Shown here one piece after another: positions 1 through 7,604 of a stretch of DNA of 11,549 bases. The notes below the pieces were generated by a model. The model saw only the letters and a list, made by a program, of their open reading frames with translations, was not told where the DNA came from and searched no databases. The translations under genes and the position numbers were made by a program. The DNA comes from Paramuribaculum sp. GTDB taxonomy: Bacteria > Bacteroidota > Bacteroidia > Bacteroidales > Muribaculaceae. The stretch is from positions 1-11,549 of the forward strand of contig JAIDKJ010000467.1 in the NCBI GenBank assembly GCA_029051835.1, given 5' to 3'. How positions within the stretch are numbered: position 1 is the stretch's first letter; every line of letters begins with the position of its first letter.

Positions 1-142
1 GCTCAAGCGCGTTGAGGTCCTCGGGGTTGAAGATGTAGGGGAGAGCGGCGCGATTGATGGTGCCGTCTTCTTTCATTGCATCTTTGCCCACGTTGCGGGT
101 GTCAGGCACCTGCTTTGCGAGCACAACGATGTTAAGGCTCAT
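1..142 (-). CDS. etfB: Electron transfer flavoprotein beta subunit, N-terminal fragment (cut by window edge)
   Basis: The first 47 residues read MSLNIVVLAKQVPDTRNVGK, then a short stretch ending in ALPYIFNPEDLNALE. The opening IVVLAKQVPDT is the hallmark N-terminus of EtfB/FixA, the AMP/FAD-binding small subunit of the electron-transfer flavoprotein heterodimer, which carries electrons from acyl-CoA or other flavin dehydrogenases in the cytoplasm. The reading frame runs off the left edge, so only the beginning is visible; the partner etfA would be expected further left but is outside the window. The ATG (142-140) is chosen because the family motif begins four residues later and a clean promoter lies 38 nt upstream. 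No good Shine-Dalgarno sequence precedes it. Identity is from motif recognition and is firm for the family; its physiological electron donor cannot be told from here. Confidence 0.9.
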   Translation of the reverse strand, partial: MSLNIVVLAKQVPDTRNVGKDAMKEDGTINRAALPYIFNPEDLNALE

Positions 143-179
143 ACTTTTCGTTATTTTTGGTAATTTCTAATTCAGGCTA

Positions 180-211
180 CAAAGATACTAATTTCGGCCG
201 ACAACGGCAAA
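180..211 (-). promoter_or_regulatory. Bacteroidetes-type promoter for etfB
   Basis: On the minus strand a perfect -7 element TATCTTTG (187-180) follows a -33 element TTTG (211-208) with a 20-nt spacer. This is the TTTG/N19-20/TAnnTTTG layout read by the Bacteroidetes primary sigma factor. It lies between the end of the PurF-like gene and etfB, so etfB probably starts its own transcript instead of depending on the purine operon. Confidence 0.75.
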
Positions 212-229
212 ACTACAGAGCGCATAGGC

Positions 230-1633
230 TCAGTCGTGGCTGCTGCCGTCGAAACAATGGGTACAGATCTTGCATTTGGGCAGTCCGATCGAGCTTACGA
301 CATTCTCTATCGAGCTGAACTGAAGAGAGTCGATGCCGAGCTGCTGGCGTATAGTTTCCACCATACGGCAGTATCTCTCGCTGCCGGTGGCTGCATATTC
401 GTCAAGATTGCGGTCGTGTTCACCCTCCAGATCCTTTATCACGCGGCGGGTGATCAGCTCCAGCTCGCTTTTGGAAGCGGTGAAGTTAAGGAAACGGCAG
501 GGATATATCAGCGGGGGGCAGCTGATACGCATGTGCACCTCGCGGGCGCCCGACTCATACAGATCGCTGACGTTGTCGCGCAGCTGCGTTCCTCTGACGA
601 TAGAGTCGTCGCAGAATATCACCTTGCGGTCGCGCAGAAGAGATTTGTTGGGGATCAGCTTCATCTTGGCCACCAGCTCGCGACGCTCCTGTGTACTCGG
701 AGTGAAACTGCGGGGCCATGTGGGAGTATACTTTACGATACCGCGCTTGTAGGGCACTCCCTTGCCCTCGGCATAACCGAGAGCCACTCCGATACCCGAA
801 TCGGGGATAGCGCTGACAAAGTCGGCGTCGGTATCATCGTCGCTACCCATATTCTTGCCGCATTCATAGCGCATCTCGTCGACGTTGCGTCCTTCGTACT
901 GACACACCGGATAACCGTAATATGTCCACAGGAAAGCGCATACCTGCATCTCTTCGCCGGGAGCCTTGAGCTGACGCATACCATCGGCGTCAAACTCCAC
1001 GATCTCACCCGGACCGAGGTCACGCTCTATCCGGAAACCGAGATTGGGGAATGCACAGCTTTCGGAAGTAGCGGCAAACGCGCCTTCCTTACGGCCTATG
1101 ATGATCGGAGTGCGTCCAAGACGGTCGCGGGCCGCTATTATACGGTCCTCGAGCAGCAGAAGCATGCTGCACGATCCCTTCACACGGTTGTAGACATTCT
1201 CTATGCCGCTCACATAGTCGCTTCCCTCGCTGATGAGGGCGGCTATCATTTCGGTGGGATTGATTATATCGTAGCTGTGCTCGCAGAAGTGATGACCTTT
1301 TTCAAGCAGCTCCCTCTCAAGCTCACGGATATTGTTGATACGCCCGACGGTCACTATAGCAAACTTGCCGAGGTGGCAGTTGACGATTATCGGCTGTGCG
1401 TCCGTGTCGCTTATCACGCCGATACCCTGGCGACCCGAGAATTCATGAAGATCGCCTTCGAATTTAGTGCGGAAATAAGAGTTCTCTATATTGTGTATGG
1501 AGCGGCTGAACACACCATCGTTCACCGTAGCCATACCCGCACGCTTGGTGCCCATGTGACTATTGTAGTCGACGCCGTAAAACAGCTCGCTGACACAGTC
1601 AGAACGTTTTGAGATTCCGAAAAAACCTCCCAT
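230..1633 (-). CDS. PurF-like amidophosphoribosyltransferase paralogue with degenerate glutaminase site
   Basis: 467 residues from ATG 1633; an in-frame TTG six bases upstream is a less likely start. The PRPP loop is intact (338-350, CDDSIVRGTQ), as are PurF-like segments such as IPDSGIGVALGYAEGKG and YTPTWPRSFTP. Four cysteines fall where Bacillus-type PurF binds its 4Fe-4S cluster: C232 (QVCAFLW), C379 (YPCRF) and C457/C460 (CTHCFDG). The N-terminal Ntn-glutaminase half is altered: PurF's catalytic Cys of CGVFGI is Gly (MGGFFGI), the RYST arginine aligns with Val (GVISDT), the Asn of the NG pair aligns with Val (TVGR), and the SDTE motif is NPTE. Glutamine hydrolysis therefore looks impossible. 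It follows purL in the same direction with a 78-nt gap and no promoter of its own that I see. Inference: an ammonia-dependent or regulatory purine protein. Shorter paralogues of this kind are known to me from Bacteroidales beside a normal purF. Confidence 0.85.
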   Translation of the reverse strand: MGGFFGISKRSDCVSELFYGVDYNSHMGTKRAGMATVNDGVFSRSIHNIENSYFRTKFEGDLHEFSGRQGIGVISDTDAQPIIVNCHLGKFAIVTVGRINNIRELERELLEKGHHFCEHSYDIINPTEMIAALISEGSDYVSGIENVYNRVKGSCSMLLLLEDRIIAARDRLGRTPIIIGRKEGAFAATSESCAFPNLGFRIERDLGPGEIVEFDADGMRQLKAPGEEMQVCAFLWTYYGYPVCQYEGRNVDEMRYECGKNMGSDDDTDADFVSAIPDSGIGVALGYAEGKGVPYKRGIVKYTPTWPRSFTPSTQERRELVAKMKLIPNKSLLRDRKVIFCDDSIVRGTQLRDNVSDLYESGAREVHMRISCPPLIYPCRFLNFTASKSELELITRRVIKDLEGEHDRNLDEYAATGSERYCRMVETIRQQLGIDSLQFSSIENVVSSIGLPKCKICTHCFDGSSHD

Positions 1634-1646
1634 AGTCAATTATTTA

Positions 1647-1691
1647 AGCAGGTGGTCATACGATCGCGGGATCATAGCGGAGCCACCTGCT
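1647..1691 (-). other. Intercistronic stem-loop between purL and the PurF-like gene
   Basis: A 9-bp perfect outer stem (AGCAGGTGG / CCACCTGCT) encloses, on the minus strand, a second 7-bp helix (TATGATC / GATCGTA, one T-G wobble) capped by CCGC, with an asymmetric internal loop. The wobble makes the minus strand, the sense of the operon, the better-folding one. It is followed by TTAAATAATTG, not a true T-run, and ends 13 nt before the downstream ATG. It could be a leaky terminator, an mRNA-stability or processing element, or a structure controlling translation of the second gene. Confidence 0.55.
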
Positions 1692-1711
1692 GTCAGTTGT
1701 GATTTGATTGT

Positions 1712-4700
1712 TTATTTATGGTTTTCGATCCATTTTCGTGCATTGACGAAAGCGTCGATCCACGGCGTCACTTCGTCGGAGCGGCGTGAGGCGGGATAAT
1801 AGCCGCACTGCCACGGGAATATCGCCCTCTCAAGGTGAGGCATCATAGCCAGATGACGGCCGTCGGCCGAGCAGATTCCGGCTACGGCTCCACGCGAGCC
1901 GTTGGGGTTGCCCGGATATGAGGCGTAGCTGTAACGAGCCACCACATTGTAGTTTTCAAGCGGCATCGGCAACACGAATTTGCCCTCGCCGTGAGCCACC
2001 CATATACCGGTCTTCATGCCCGACAGCGGCCCGAACATCACCGAATTGTTCTCAGGCACCGTCACTCCAAGGAACTGCGACTCGAACTTATGGCTGTCGT
2101 TGTGCTCCATCCTCGCGCGCTTGGGAGGCTCGGGATTGATGAGGTTGAGTTCCACCATCAGCTGGCATCCGTTGCAGATACCGAGGCTGAGCGTGTCGGT
2201 ACGCTTGTAGAAGCGTTCGAGAGCCGTGCGGGCGTTGTCGTTCCAGAGGAAGCCGCCGGCCCATCCTTTGGCAGAGCCGAGTACGTCGGAATTGGAGAAT
2301 CCGCCGCAGAACACGATCATATTCACATCCTCGAGCGTTTCACGTCCGCTCATCAGGTCGGTCATGTGCACATCCTTGACGTCGAATCCGGCCAGATAAA
2401 GCGAATAGGCCATCTCGCGGTCGCCATTGACGCCCTTCTCTCTTATGATAGCGGCGCGCACACCCGACTTGGCATGACGGCCGAGCGTCAGGCCACGCGA
2501 GGCCAGCTTGCCGTCGAAGCCCTTGGGCAGACGATAGCGGATAGGCTGCTTCTTGTAGTTCTCGAAACGGCTGGCCGCCTGTTTTTCGCCGCTCTGACAG
2601 CGGTCGAGCAGATACGACGGACGCATCCATACATCGCGCAGCCAGTCGATGCCGAGCATCGTTTCCTCTCCGCAATGGTTGATCATCAGCACACGCTCTT
2701 CGGCCGGCTTGCCGATGACGAAGTGTTTCACTCCGGCCTTATCGAGAAGCTCCATCGCCTTGTCGGCCTTGTCGTCGGCTATCTGAAGCACCACTGCAGG
2801 ATTCTCGGCAAACAGTATCTTGACGAGATCGCTCTCTCCGGCGGCCACAAAGCCGTCAGTCGACATCTCGATACCACCCTTGGTGTTGGCAAACGCCATT
2901 TCAAGCAGAGTGGTCACCAGACCTCCGGCTGAAACGTCGTGGGCGGCAATCACCGAACCACGGGCCACAAGCCGCTGCACAGCGTTGAACGCCGCCACAA
3001 ACCGGGCATTGTCGGCCACCGTCGGCGCGTCGGCGCCCAGACGGTTCATAGTCTGACCCAGGGCCGAGCCGCCGAGTTTAAGCGCATCGGACGAGAAGTC
3101 CACATATATAAGTAGCGATTTCTTGGGCTGCATCACCGGACTTACCGTGCGCTTCACATCGGTCACCTCTCCGGCGGCCGATATGATCACGGTGCCGGGA
3201 GCGTACACCTTGTCATCGCCATATTTCTGAGTCATCGAAAGACTGTCCTTGCCGGTGGGTATGTTGATACCCAGGGCGCAGGCGAAGTCGCTGCAGGCCT
3301 CCACCGCACGGTAAAGAGCGGCATCCTCGCCGGCATTGCGGCAAGGCCACATCCAGTTGGCCGACAACGAGACAGCCTTCAGGCCACCCTTAAGAGGAGC
3401 GCCCACTATATTTGTCAGCGATTCGGCCACAGCCATCACTGAGCCACGCGCGGCATCGACCAGAGCCACCTGAGGAGCATGGCCTATCGAGGTGGCAATA
3501 CCCTCCTTGCCGCGGTAATCGAGAGCCACCTCGCCGCAGTCGCTGAGCGGGAGCTGTATCGCGCCCTGACACTGCTGACGAGCCACTTTGCCGGTAACCG
3601 AACGGTCGACCTTGTTGGTAAGCCAGTCCTTTGACGCCACAGCCTCCAGGCTGAGCACGTCGCGCACATAATCCTCGATCTTGTCGGAAGAGTATTCAAG
3701 ATCGGCATAAGTATTCACTACCGTGTTGTCGGTCATCACCGTCTTGGGCGAATTGCCGAACATGTCGGCCATGGCAAGATCGATCGGCTTGACGCCATCG
3801 GCCTGCTCGAACACGAAGCGGTCGTCGGCAGTGGTTTCACCCACCACATACAGCGGGCTGCGCTCGCGCTCGGCGATGCGTGCCACCCGCTCTATATCGT
3901 CGGCATGGAGCACCATGCCCATGCGTTCCTGACTTTCATTGCCCACGATCTCCTTGGCCGACAGAGTTTTGTCGCCGACAGGAAGGGCGTCGAGATCGAT
4001 ATGACCGCCGGTCGCCTCCACAAGCTCCGACAGAGCGTTGAGATGGCCGCCTGCGCCATGGTCGTGGATCGAAACAATGGGGTTGCTGTCGCTCTCGGCA
4101 AGAGCACGTATCACGTTGCTGACACGCTTCTGCATCTCAGGGTTGGCTCGCTGCACTGCGTTAAGCTCGATAGCGTTGGCATACTGGCCGGTAGCCACCG
4201 ACGAAACGGCGCCGCCACCCATACCGATGCGATAATTGTCGCCACCCATCACCACTACTTTCTCGCCAGGCTCGGGAGTGCCTTTGATGGCATCGCGGGC
4301 TGCTGCGAAGCCCACACCTCCGGCAAGCATGATCACCTTGTCGTAGGCATACAGTTTGCCGTTCTCGTCATGCTCGAAGGTGAGCAGCGATCCGCAGATC
4401 AGCGGCTGGCCGAACTTGTTGCCGAAATCCGACGCTCCGTTCGAAGCCTTGATGAGTATGTCGCAGGGGGTCTGATAAAGCCACACTCGCGGATTCATCA
4501 TCAGCTCCCAGCGATGCTCGGGACTCATGCGCGGATACGATGTCATATATACAGCCGTGCCCGCTATCGGCAGACTGGCGCGACCTCCGCCGAGGCGGTC
4601 GCGGATCTCGCCGCCCGAACCGGTTGCAGCGCCGTTGAAAGGCTCCACGGTAGTCGGGAAATTGTGGGTTTCGGCTTTAAGCGATATTACGGTCGGCACC

Positions 4701-5410
4701 TCCTTGACGTCGAAATAATCGGGCTGCTCGGGATTGACCGGATAGAACTGCTCCACCTTCGGACCCTTCACAAAAGCCACATTGTCCTTATAAGCCGACA
4801 CCAGACCGTTGGGATTGGTCTGCGATGTCTTCTTGATAAGCTTGAACAGCGACATGGGCTTCTCCTGGCCGTCGATCACGAATGTACCGTTGAAAATCTT
4901 GTGACGGCAATGCTCGGAGTTGACCTGCGAGAATCCGAACACTTCGCTGTCGGTCAGCGGGCGTCCGAGCCTGCGCGACAGGTCGCGGAGATAGTTCTCC
5001 TCGTCGGCGCTGAGCGCCAGTCCCTCCGCACGGTTGTACTCGGCTATATCTTCGATATACACTATAGGCTCCGGCTTGCGGTCGGTGGTAAACACTCGTG
5101 AATTGAGCCCATCGTAAACACGCTGAAGCATCTTGTCGAACTTTGGCGGATTTTCACGCGCCACTACAAACTGTTCAATGCGCGTGATTCCTGTCAGCCC
5201 CATATTCTGGGTAATCTCTACAGCATTTGTGCTCCACGGGGTTATCATCTCCTTGCGGGGACCCACAAATGTGCCTTTCACTGAAGTTGACGAAAGAGGT
5301 TTGGCGCCTCCGAATAGCCACGTGAGCTTCTCCTTCTCCTGGTCAGAGAAACGGTGGTCTGTTTCCACAGCTGTCACTGTGTCGGCGCCTTTCTTGAAGA
5401 ATACGACCAT
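1712..5410 (-). CDS. purL: Phosphoribosylformylglycinamidine synthase (single-chain, large form)
   Basis: 1232 residues, the usual size of the single-chain FGAM synthase, which converts FGAR, ATP and glutamine to FGAM in step four of purine synthesis in the cytoplasm. Order: a PurS-like N-terminal domain (about 1-110), the synthase signature NSEHCRHK (164-171), the substrate/ATP region KAETHNFPT (245-253) followed by a Gly-rich [12 protein letters not shown], a second AIRS-like half with [12 protein letters not shown], and a C-terminal class I glutaminase. In the latter GICNGCQ places the nucleophile at C1079, and PHLER gives H1192 and E1194 of the triad, so ammonia generation looks intact, unlike in the neighbouring PurF-like protein. 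The start at 5410 ([10 protein letters not shown]) is preferred over longer open-frame extensions because the promoter -7 box lies inside any extension. It is divergent from efp and leads the operon. Confidence 0.96.
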   Translation of the reverse strand: MVVFFKKGADTVTAVETDHRFSDQEKEKLTWLFGGAKPLSSTSVKGTFVGPRKEMITPWSTNAVEITQNMGLTGITRIEQFVVARENPPKFDKMLQRVYDGLNSRVFTTDRKPEPIVYIEDIAEYNRAEGLALSADEENYLRDLSRRLGRPLTDSEVFGFSQVNSEHCRHKIFNGTFVIDGQEKPMSLFKLIKKTSQTNPNGLVSAYKDNVAFVKGPKVEQFYPVNPEQPDYFDVKEVPTVISLKAETHNFPTTVEPFNGAATGSGGEIRDRLGGGRASLPIAGTAVYMTSYPRMSPEHRWELMMNPRVWLYQTPCDILIKASNGASDFGNKFGQPLICGSLLTFEHDENGKLYAYDKVIMLAGGVGFAAARDAIKGTPEPGEKVVVMGGDNYRIGMGGGAVSSVATGQYANAIELNAVQRANPEMQKRVSNVIRALAESDSNPIVSIHDHGAGGHLNALSELVEATGGHIDLDALPVGDKTLSAKEIVGNESQERMGMVLHADDIERVARIAERERSPLYVVGETTADDRFVFEQADGVKPIDLAMADMFGNSPKTVMTDNTVVNTYADLEYSSDKIEDYVRDVLSLEAVASKDWLTNKVDRSVTGKVARQQCQGAIQLPLSDCGEVALDYRGKEGIATSIGHAPQVALVDAARGSVMAVAESLTNIVGAPLKGGLKAVSLSANWMWPCRNAGEDAALYRAVEACSDFACALGINIPTGKDSLSMTQKYGDDKVYAPGTVIISAAGEVTDVKRTVSPVMQPKKSLLIYVDFSSDALKLGGSALGQTMNRLGADAPTVADNARFVAAFNAVQRLVARGSVIAAHDVSAGGLVTTLLEMAFANTKGGIEMSTDGFVAAGESDLVKILFAENPAVVLQIADDKADKAMELLDKAGVKHFVIGKPAEERVLMINHCGEETMLGIDWLRDVWMRPSYLLDRCQSGEKQAASRFENYKKQPIRYRLPKGFDGKLASRGLTLGRHAKSGVRAAIIREKGVNGDREMAYSLYLAGFDVKDVHMTDLMSGRETLEDVNMIVFCGGFSNSDVLGSAKGWAGGFLWNDNARTALERFYKRTDTLSLGICNGCQLMVELNLINPEPPKRARMEHNDSHKFESQFLGVTVPENNSVMFGPLSGMKTGIWVAHGEGKFVLPMPLENYNVVARYSYASYPGNPNGSRGAVAGICSADGRHLAMMPHLERAIFPWQCGYYPASRRSDEVTPWIDAFVNARKWIENHK

Positions 5411-5442
5411 GCTTGGTTTATTGTTGGTGATGTTTATGGGTG

Positions 5443-5473
5443 CAAATTTAAGCATTCTTGGCGAAAATTCAAC
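5443..5473 (-). promoter_or_regulatory. Bacteroidetes-type promoter for purL operon
   Basis: Minus-strand -7 element TAAATTTG (5450-5443) with -33 GTTG (5473-5470) and a 19-nt spacer. The leader to the purL ATG would be only about 25-30 nt, too short for a purine riboswitch, and I see no aptamer there. It also argues against the longer N-terminal extension of the purL frame. Confidence 0.75.
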
Positions 5474-5510
5474 CCATGCGACCCGATTTTGACACATACT
5501 ATTAACACAA

Positions 5511-5580
5511 CGCCACACCGCGCACTTCGGCCGCCGCCCACTCCGCCACCACATCACACACGCCCCGCCGCGCCCCTCGC
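5511..5580. other. Strand-asymmetric C-rich (G-rich on minus) tract between divergent purL and efp promoters
   Basis: About 70 nt of the divergent spacer is strongly C-rich on the plus strand, with blocks such as CGCCCCGCCGCGCCCC; the minus strand therefore has many GG to GGGG runs. It sits upstream of both promoters, about 40 nt from the purL -33 and about 35 nt from the efp -33. No gene or clear inverted repeat explains it. Only three runs of three or more G are present, so a classical three-tier quadruplex is not supported. Confidence 0.4.
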
Positions 5581-5613
5581 AGCGCTGTTCCGCAACAGTT
5601 ACGCGACCAACAC

Positions 5614-5644
5614 TTGGCAGTTTGGCACATTTTTCTTAAATTTG
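5614..5644 (+). promoter_or_regulatory. Bacteroidetes-type promoter for efp
   Basis: -33 TTG (5614-5616), 20-nt spacer, perfect -7 TAAATTTG (5637-5644), giving a leader of roughly 25-30 nt before the efp ATG at 5675. Its -7 box has the same eight bases as that of the divergent purL promoter, and the two face away from each other across about 140 nt. Confidence 0.75.
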
Positions 5645-5674
5645 CGACCGGAAAATCAAAAACATCATAATTAT

Positions 5675-6241
5675 ATGATCAACTCTCAAGACATCAAAAA
5701 CGGCACCTGCATACGCATGGACGGCCGCCTCTACTTCTGTGTAGAATTCCTCCACGTGAAGCCCGGCAAAGGCAACACCTTTATGCGCACCAAGCTTAAG
5801 GACGTTGTCGACGGCCGCGTACTCGAGCGCCGCTTCAACATCGGCGAAAAACTTGAAGACGTGAGAGTCGAGCGCCGCCCCTTCCAGTATCTCTACACCG
5901 ATGGCGACGACGATATATTCATGAACAACGAAACGTTCGAACAGATACCCATCAACAAGGAACTCGTCACCGGCGCAGCTTTCATGAAAGAGGGCGACAC
6001 CGTGGAAGTAGTGACCGACGCCTCTACCGAAACTGTGCTCTTCGCCGAAATGCCCATCAAGACCGTGCTTAAGATCACATACACCGAGCCGGGACTCAAA
6101 GGCGACACCGCAACCAACACTCTCAAACCGGCTACCGTAGAAACCGGTGCTGAAGTGCGTGTGCCCCTCTTCATCAACGAAGGCGAACTGATCGAGGTAG
6201 ACACCCGCGACGGATCCTACATTGGCCGCGTCAAGGCTTGA
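5675..6241 (+). CDS. efp: Translation elongation factor P
   Basis: 188 residues, normal EF-P length. It binds ribosomes stalled at polyproline stretches, between the P and E sites, and promotes peptide-bond formation. The N-terminal KOW-like domain (about 1-64) carries the loop [10 protein letters not shown] with the tip lysine K32, the position that is modified or rhamnosylated (there as Arg) in characterised bacteria; the central and C-terminal OB domains follow, ending in the family signature [20 protein letters not shown]. Which modification, if any, is used here cannot be seen, and no epmA/epmB or EarP-like gene is in the window. The ATG at 5675 is preferred over the open frame running further upstream because the promoter lies in that extension. 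The upstream bases are A-rich with no Shine-Dalgarno. It is a single-gene unit with its own promoter and terminator. Confidence 0.96.
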   Translation: MINSQDIKNGTCIRMDGRLYFCVEFLHVKPGKGNTFMRTKLKDVVDGRVLERRFNIGEKLEDVRVERRPFQYLYTDGDDDIFMNNETFEQIPINKELVTGAAFMKEGDTVEVVTDASTETVLFAEMPIKTVLKITYTEPGLKGDTATNTLKPATVETGAEVRVPLFINEGELIEVDTRDGSYIGRVKA

Positions 6242-6264
6242 CCCCGACAACATCAACGACATAA

Positions 6265-6308
6265 AAGGCGCTGTGTCAAACAGGATTTCGACACAGCGCC
6301 TTGTTTTA
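6265..6308 (+). terminator. Intrinsic terminator of efp
   Basis: A perfect 13-bp stem, AAGGCGCTGTGTC (6265-6277) and GACACAGCGCCTT (6290-6302), with a 12-nt loop, followed by GTTTTA. It begins 23 nt after the efp stop codon. The following T-tract is short but the stem is very stable. Confidence 0.85.
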
Positions 6309-6334
6309 TGTCCGGATTGAGAGGTTGCTGTCAG

Positions 6335-6422
6335 AGTGGTCCAGATGGCAGGAGCCTGTTATCGGTCTTCGACCGCTTCGCCTTTGCGAAGAATCCTCGG
6401 GCGACGACCCAGATGGGCCATT
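6335..6422 (+). ncRNA. Candidate structured RNA (multibranch fold), unassigned family
   Basis: In the 353-nt gap between efp and the next gene this 88-nt block folds compactly by eye. A closing helix pairs 6335-6343 (AGTGGTCCA) with 6414-6422 (TGGGCCATT), 9 bp with two G-T wobbles; a tandem G-A/A-G mismatch follows (6344-6345 with 6412-6413), then 3 more pairs (TGG with CCA, 6409-6411). Inside, CGGTC-TTC-GACCG (6363-6375) abuts CTTCGC-CTTT-GCGAAG (6376-6391) with no gap, suggesting coaxial stacking; a small CAG/CTG hairpin (6349-6358) may add a third arm. The wobbles and the tandem GA favour the plus strand. I found no promoter directly before it and no terminator after it, and do not recognise a known family. 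It may be a small RNA, a dispersed repeat, or a remnant. The flanking 6423-6535 is AT-rich and I see nothing in it. Confidence 0.4.
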
Positions 6423-6535
6423 ATGACACAATCTCATTTTCATATTACCTGACATTCAGCCAACACCGCCCACACCTGCAAAAACACGCCCGAAACCATC
6501 CTTAAAAAACCGAAACACATATTTTTCACCAAAAA

Positions 6536-6567
6536 TTTGCCAATACCGACTATTGACACTATATTTG
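6536..6567 (+). promoter_or_regulatory. Bacteroidetes-type promoter for the small-protein/glycosylase unit
   Basis: -33 TTTG (6536-6539), 20-nt spacer and perfect -7 TATATTTG (6560-6567), with the ATG of the 75-residue protein 27 nt further on. This supports the small frame as a real, expressed gene. Confidence 0.75.
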
Positions 6568-6594
6568 CACCCACAACAACCGATTAACGTAATA

Positions 6595-6822
6595 ATGAAA
6601 ACAGTTCTTCCCCGAATTCTGCTTGCCTTGGCCGCCCTCGGAGCATGGGCTGCGTATGAAAGCACACAAAAAAGCAACGCTATCCAGACACCGCACACCG
6701 AAACAGTCGAGCGGATCACCGATAGCGAGGCTCTACTCAACGCACGCATAAAAGCAGATAATGACACACAGCAAGTCAGACACCTCTCGCAGGCCACTGT
6801 CAAACTCGACAGAAACCACTGA
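6595..6822 (+). CDS. Small single-span membrane or exported protein, unknown function
   Basis: 75 residues starting MKTVLPRILLALAALGAWAA: a short basic N-terminus, then a hydrophobic stretch (about 4-20) that could be a signal peptide or membrane anchor; no lipobox cysteine is present. The remaining 55 residues are polar and charged (for example TETVERITDSEALLNARIKAD), without cysteine, and probably lie outside the cytoplasmic membrane. I do not recognise the family. The ATG at 6595 is chosen over an upstream in-frame start at 6553 because the promoter -7 box (6560-6567) lies downstream of 6553. Its last 62 nt overlap the next gene in the +1 frame, which suggests translational coupling. Support for being real is the promoter, the plausible signal/anchor and the overlap; there is no homology evidence. 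Confidence 0.65.
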   Translation: MKTVLPRILLALAALGAWAAYESTQKSNAIQTPHTETVERITDSEALLNARIKADNDTQQVRHLSQATVKLDRNH

Positions 6823-7444
6823 GCGAGAGTCTTACGACGCGACATCGGCAGAAACACCCACACCGACACTCCCCATAGAAGAGCATCCTTGGGAACCGTT
6901 TATTCCCGAAGGAGCGCGACTTATATTCATGGGGACATTCCCGCCACAGCCCAAAAGATGGCAGATGCCGTTTTTCTACCCCAACCGCATCAACGACTTC
7001 TGGCGGATAATGGGAATTGCCGTATATGACGATGCGCAACATCTGACAGATCCGTCGACCGGAGGATTCCGGCTCGACCACATCCGCCATACACTCACGG
7101 ATCTGCACATAGCCATGTGGGACACAGCAGCCAAAGTGCGCCGCCTGCGCGAAAACGCATCCGACAAATATCTTGAGATAGTGGAACCCGTCGATCTTCG
7201 GGCGCTGCTCGAACGGATGCCCGACTGCACCGAGATAGCCACCACCGGACAAAAAGCCGCCGAAGTCATAGCATCGCTGACAGCATCGGCAGTGCCGTCG
7301 ATGGGAAAATTTGTCGAAACAGACTATGCCGGACGGCACATTCGCCACTGGCGCATGCCATCCACCTCACGTGCCTATCCCATGTCGATCACAGCCAAAG
7401 CAGCTTATTATTCCGATATGCTTCGCACCATCGGACTTATCTGA
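6761..7444 (+). CDS. Uracil-DNA-glycosylase-superfamily protein (divergent, possibly family 6/HDG-like)
   Basis: 227 residues. The core begins at about residue 39 (IEEHPWEPFIPEGARL) and runs LIFMGTFPP (motif 1, 54-62), YPNRINDFWRIMG (73-85), and MPSTSRAYPMS (199-209, at the motif 2 position). That order, a GxxPx loop followed by an NxFWR-like strand and a late PS-containing loop, is typical of the UDG superfamily; the FYPNRINDFWRIMG stretch most resembles the hypoxanthine/uracil glycosylase (HDG) branch. A role in excising deaminated or mismatched bases is inferred, not shown. Motif 1 lacks the Asp/Asn found in UNG (GQDPYH) or Mug (GINPG). Only one ATG (6761) precedes the core, giving a low-complexity Thr/Ser/Glu-rich N-terminal extension of about 38 residues, partly encoded inside the preceding small gene. 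It is followed by a terminator. Confidence 0.8.
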   Translation: MTHSKSDTSRRPLSNSTETTERESYDATSAETPTPTLPIEEHPWEPFIPEGARLIFMGTFPPQPKRWQMPFFYPNRINDFWRIMGIAVYDDAQHLTDPSTGGFRLDHIRHTLTDLHIAMWDTAAKVRRLRENASDKYLEIVEPVDLRALLERMPDCTEIATTGQKAAEVIASLTASAVPSMGKFVETDYAGRHIRHWRMPSTSRAYPMSITAKAAYYSDMLRTIGLI

Positions 7445-7497
7445 CCGAACGATCTCCCACGCCATACGGCACAGTAATATCCAACTAATATACAAGA

Positions 7498-7542
7498 GAA
7501 GACGCATCAGAGATTCCTCCAATGCGTCTTCCGATTTTTTTT
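7498..7542 (+). terminator. Intrinsic terminator after the glycosylase gene, probably shared with rpsP
   Basis: A 10-bp perfect stem (GAAGACGCAT / ATGCGTCTTC) with a 14-nt loop is followed by CGA and eight T (7535-7542). On the minus strand the same hairpin is followed by TCTTGTAT, so it can plausibly also end rpsP transcripts arriving from the right; the two genes converge here with no other terminator visible. Confidence 0.85.
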
Positions 7543-7604
7543 ACGCCTATGATAACAGCTGCGAGCGCGCCGCACACGACGGCGATCCATCGCTCAACCG
7601 ATTA

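Noticed and set aside
236..1612. Long open frame of 458 codons on the plus strand
   Set aside because: It is exactly antisense to the PurF-like gene, its protein resembles no family, and it results from the codon bias of the real gene in a high-GC third position.
3905..5101. 398-codon plus-strand open frame, and another at 1991-2932
   Set aside because: Both lie opposite purL, which has intact motifs throughout on the minus strand; they have no promoter and no recognisable domain.
5411..5442. Purine or ZTP riboswitch in the purL leader
   Set aside because: The leader after the -7 box is only about 30 nt, too short for an aptamer, and no conserved core is visible.
5411..5557. N-terminal extension of purL by 49 codons
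   Set aside because: The extension is Trp/Arg-rich without family similarity and includes the purL promoter; [10 protein letters not shown] at 5410 fits the family start.
5354..5674. N-terminal extension of efp in the same frame
   Set aside because: The efp promoter lies inside it, it overlaps purL, and the EF-P fold starts at the ATG at 5675.
6331..6425. tRNA-like reading of the structured block (GAATCC near a possible CCA end)
   Set aside because: No acceptor helix, no T-loop consensus and no anticodon arm can be formed.
6308..6505. 65-codon plus-strand frame after efp
   Set aside because: It starts in the T-tract of the efp terminator, has no promoter and overlaps the RNA fold; the composition looks non-coding.
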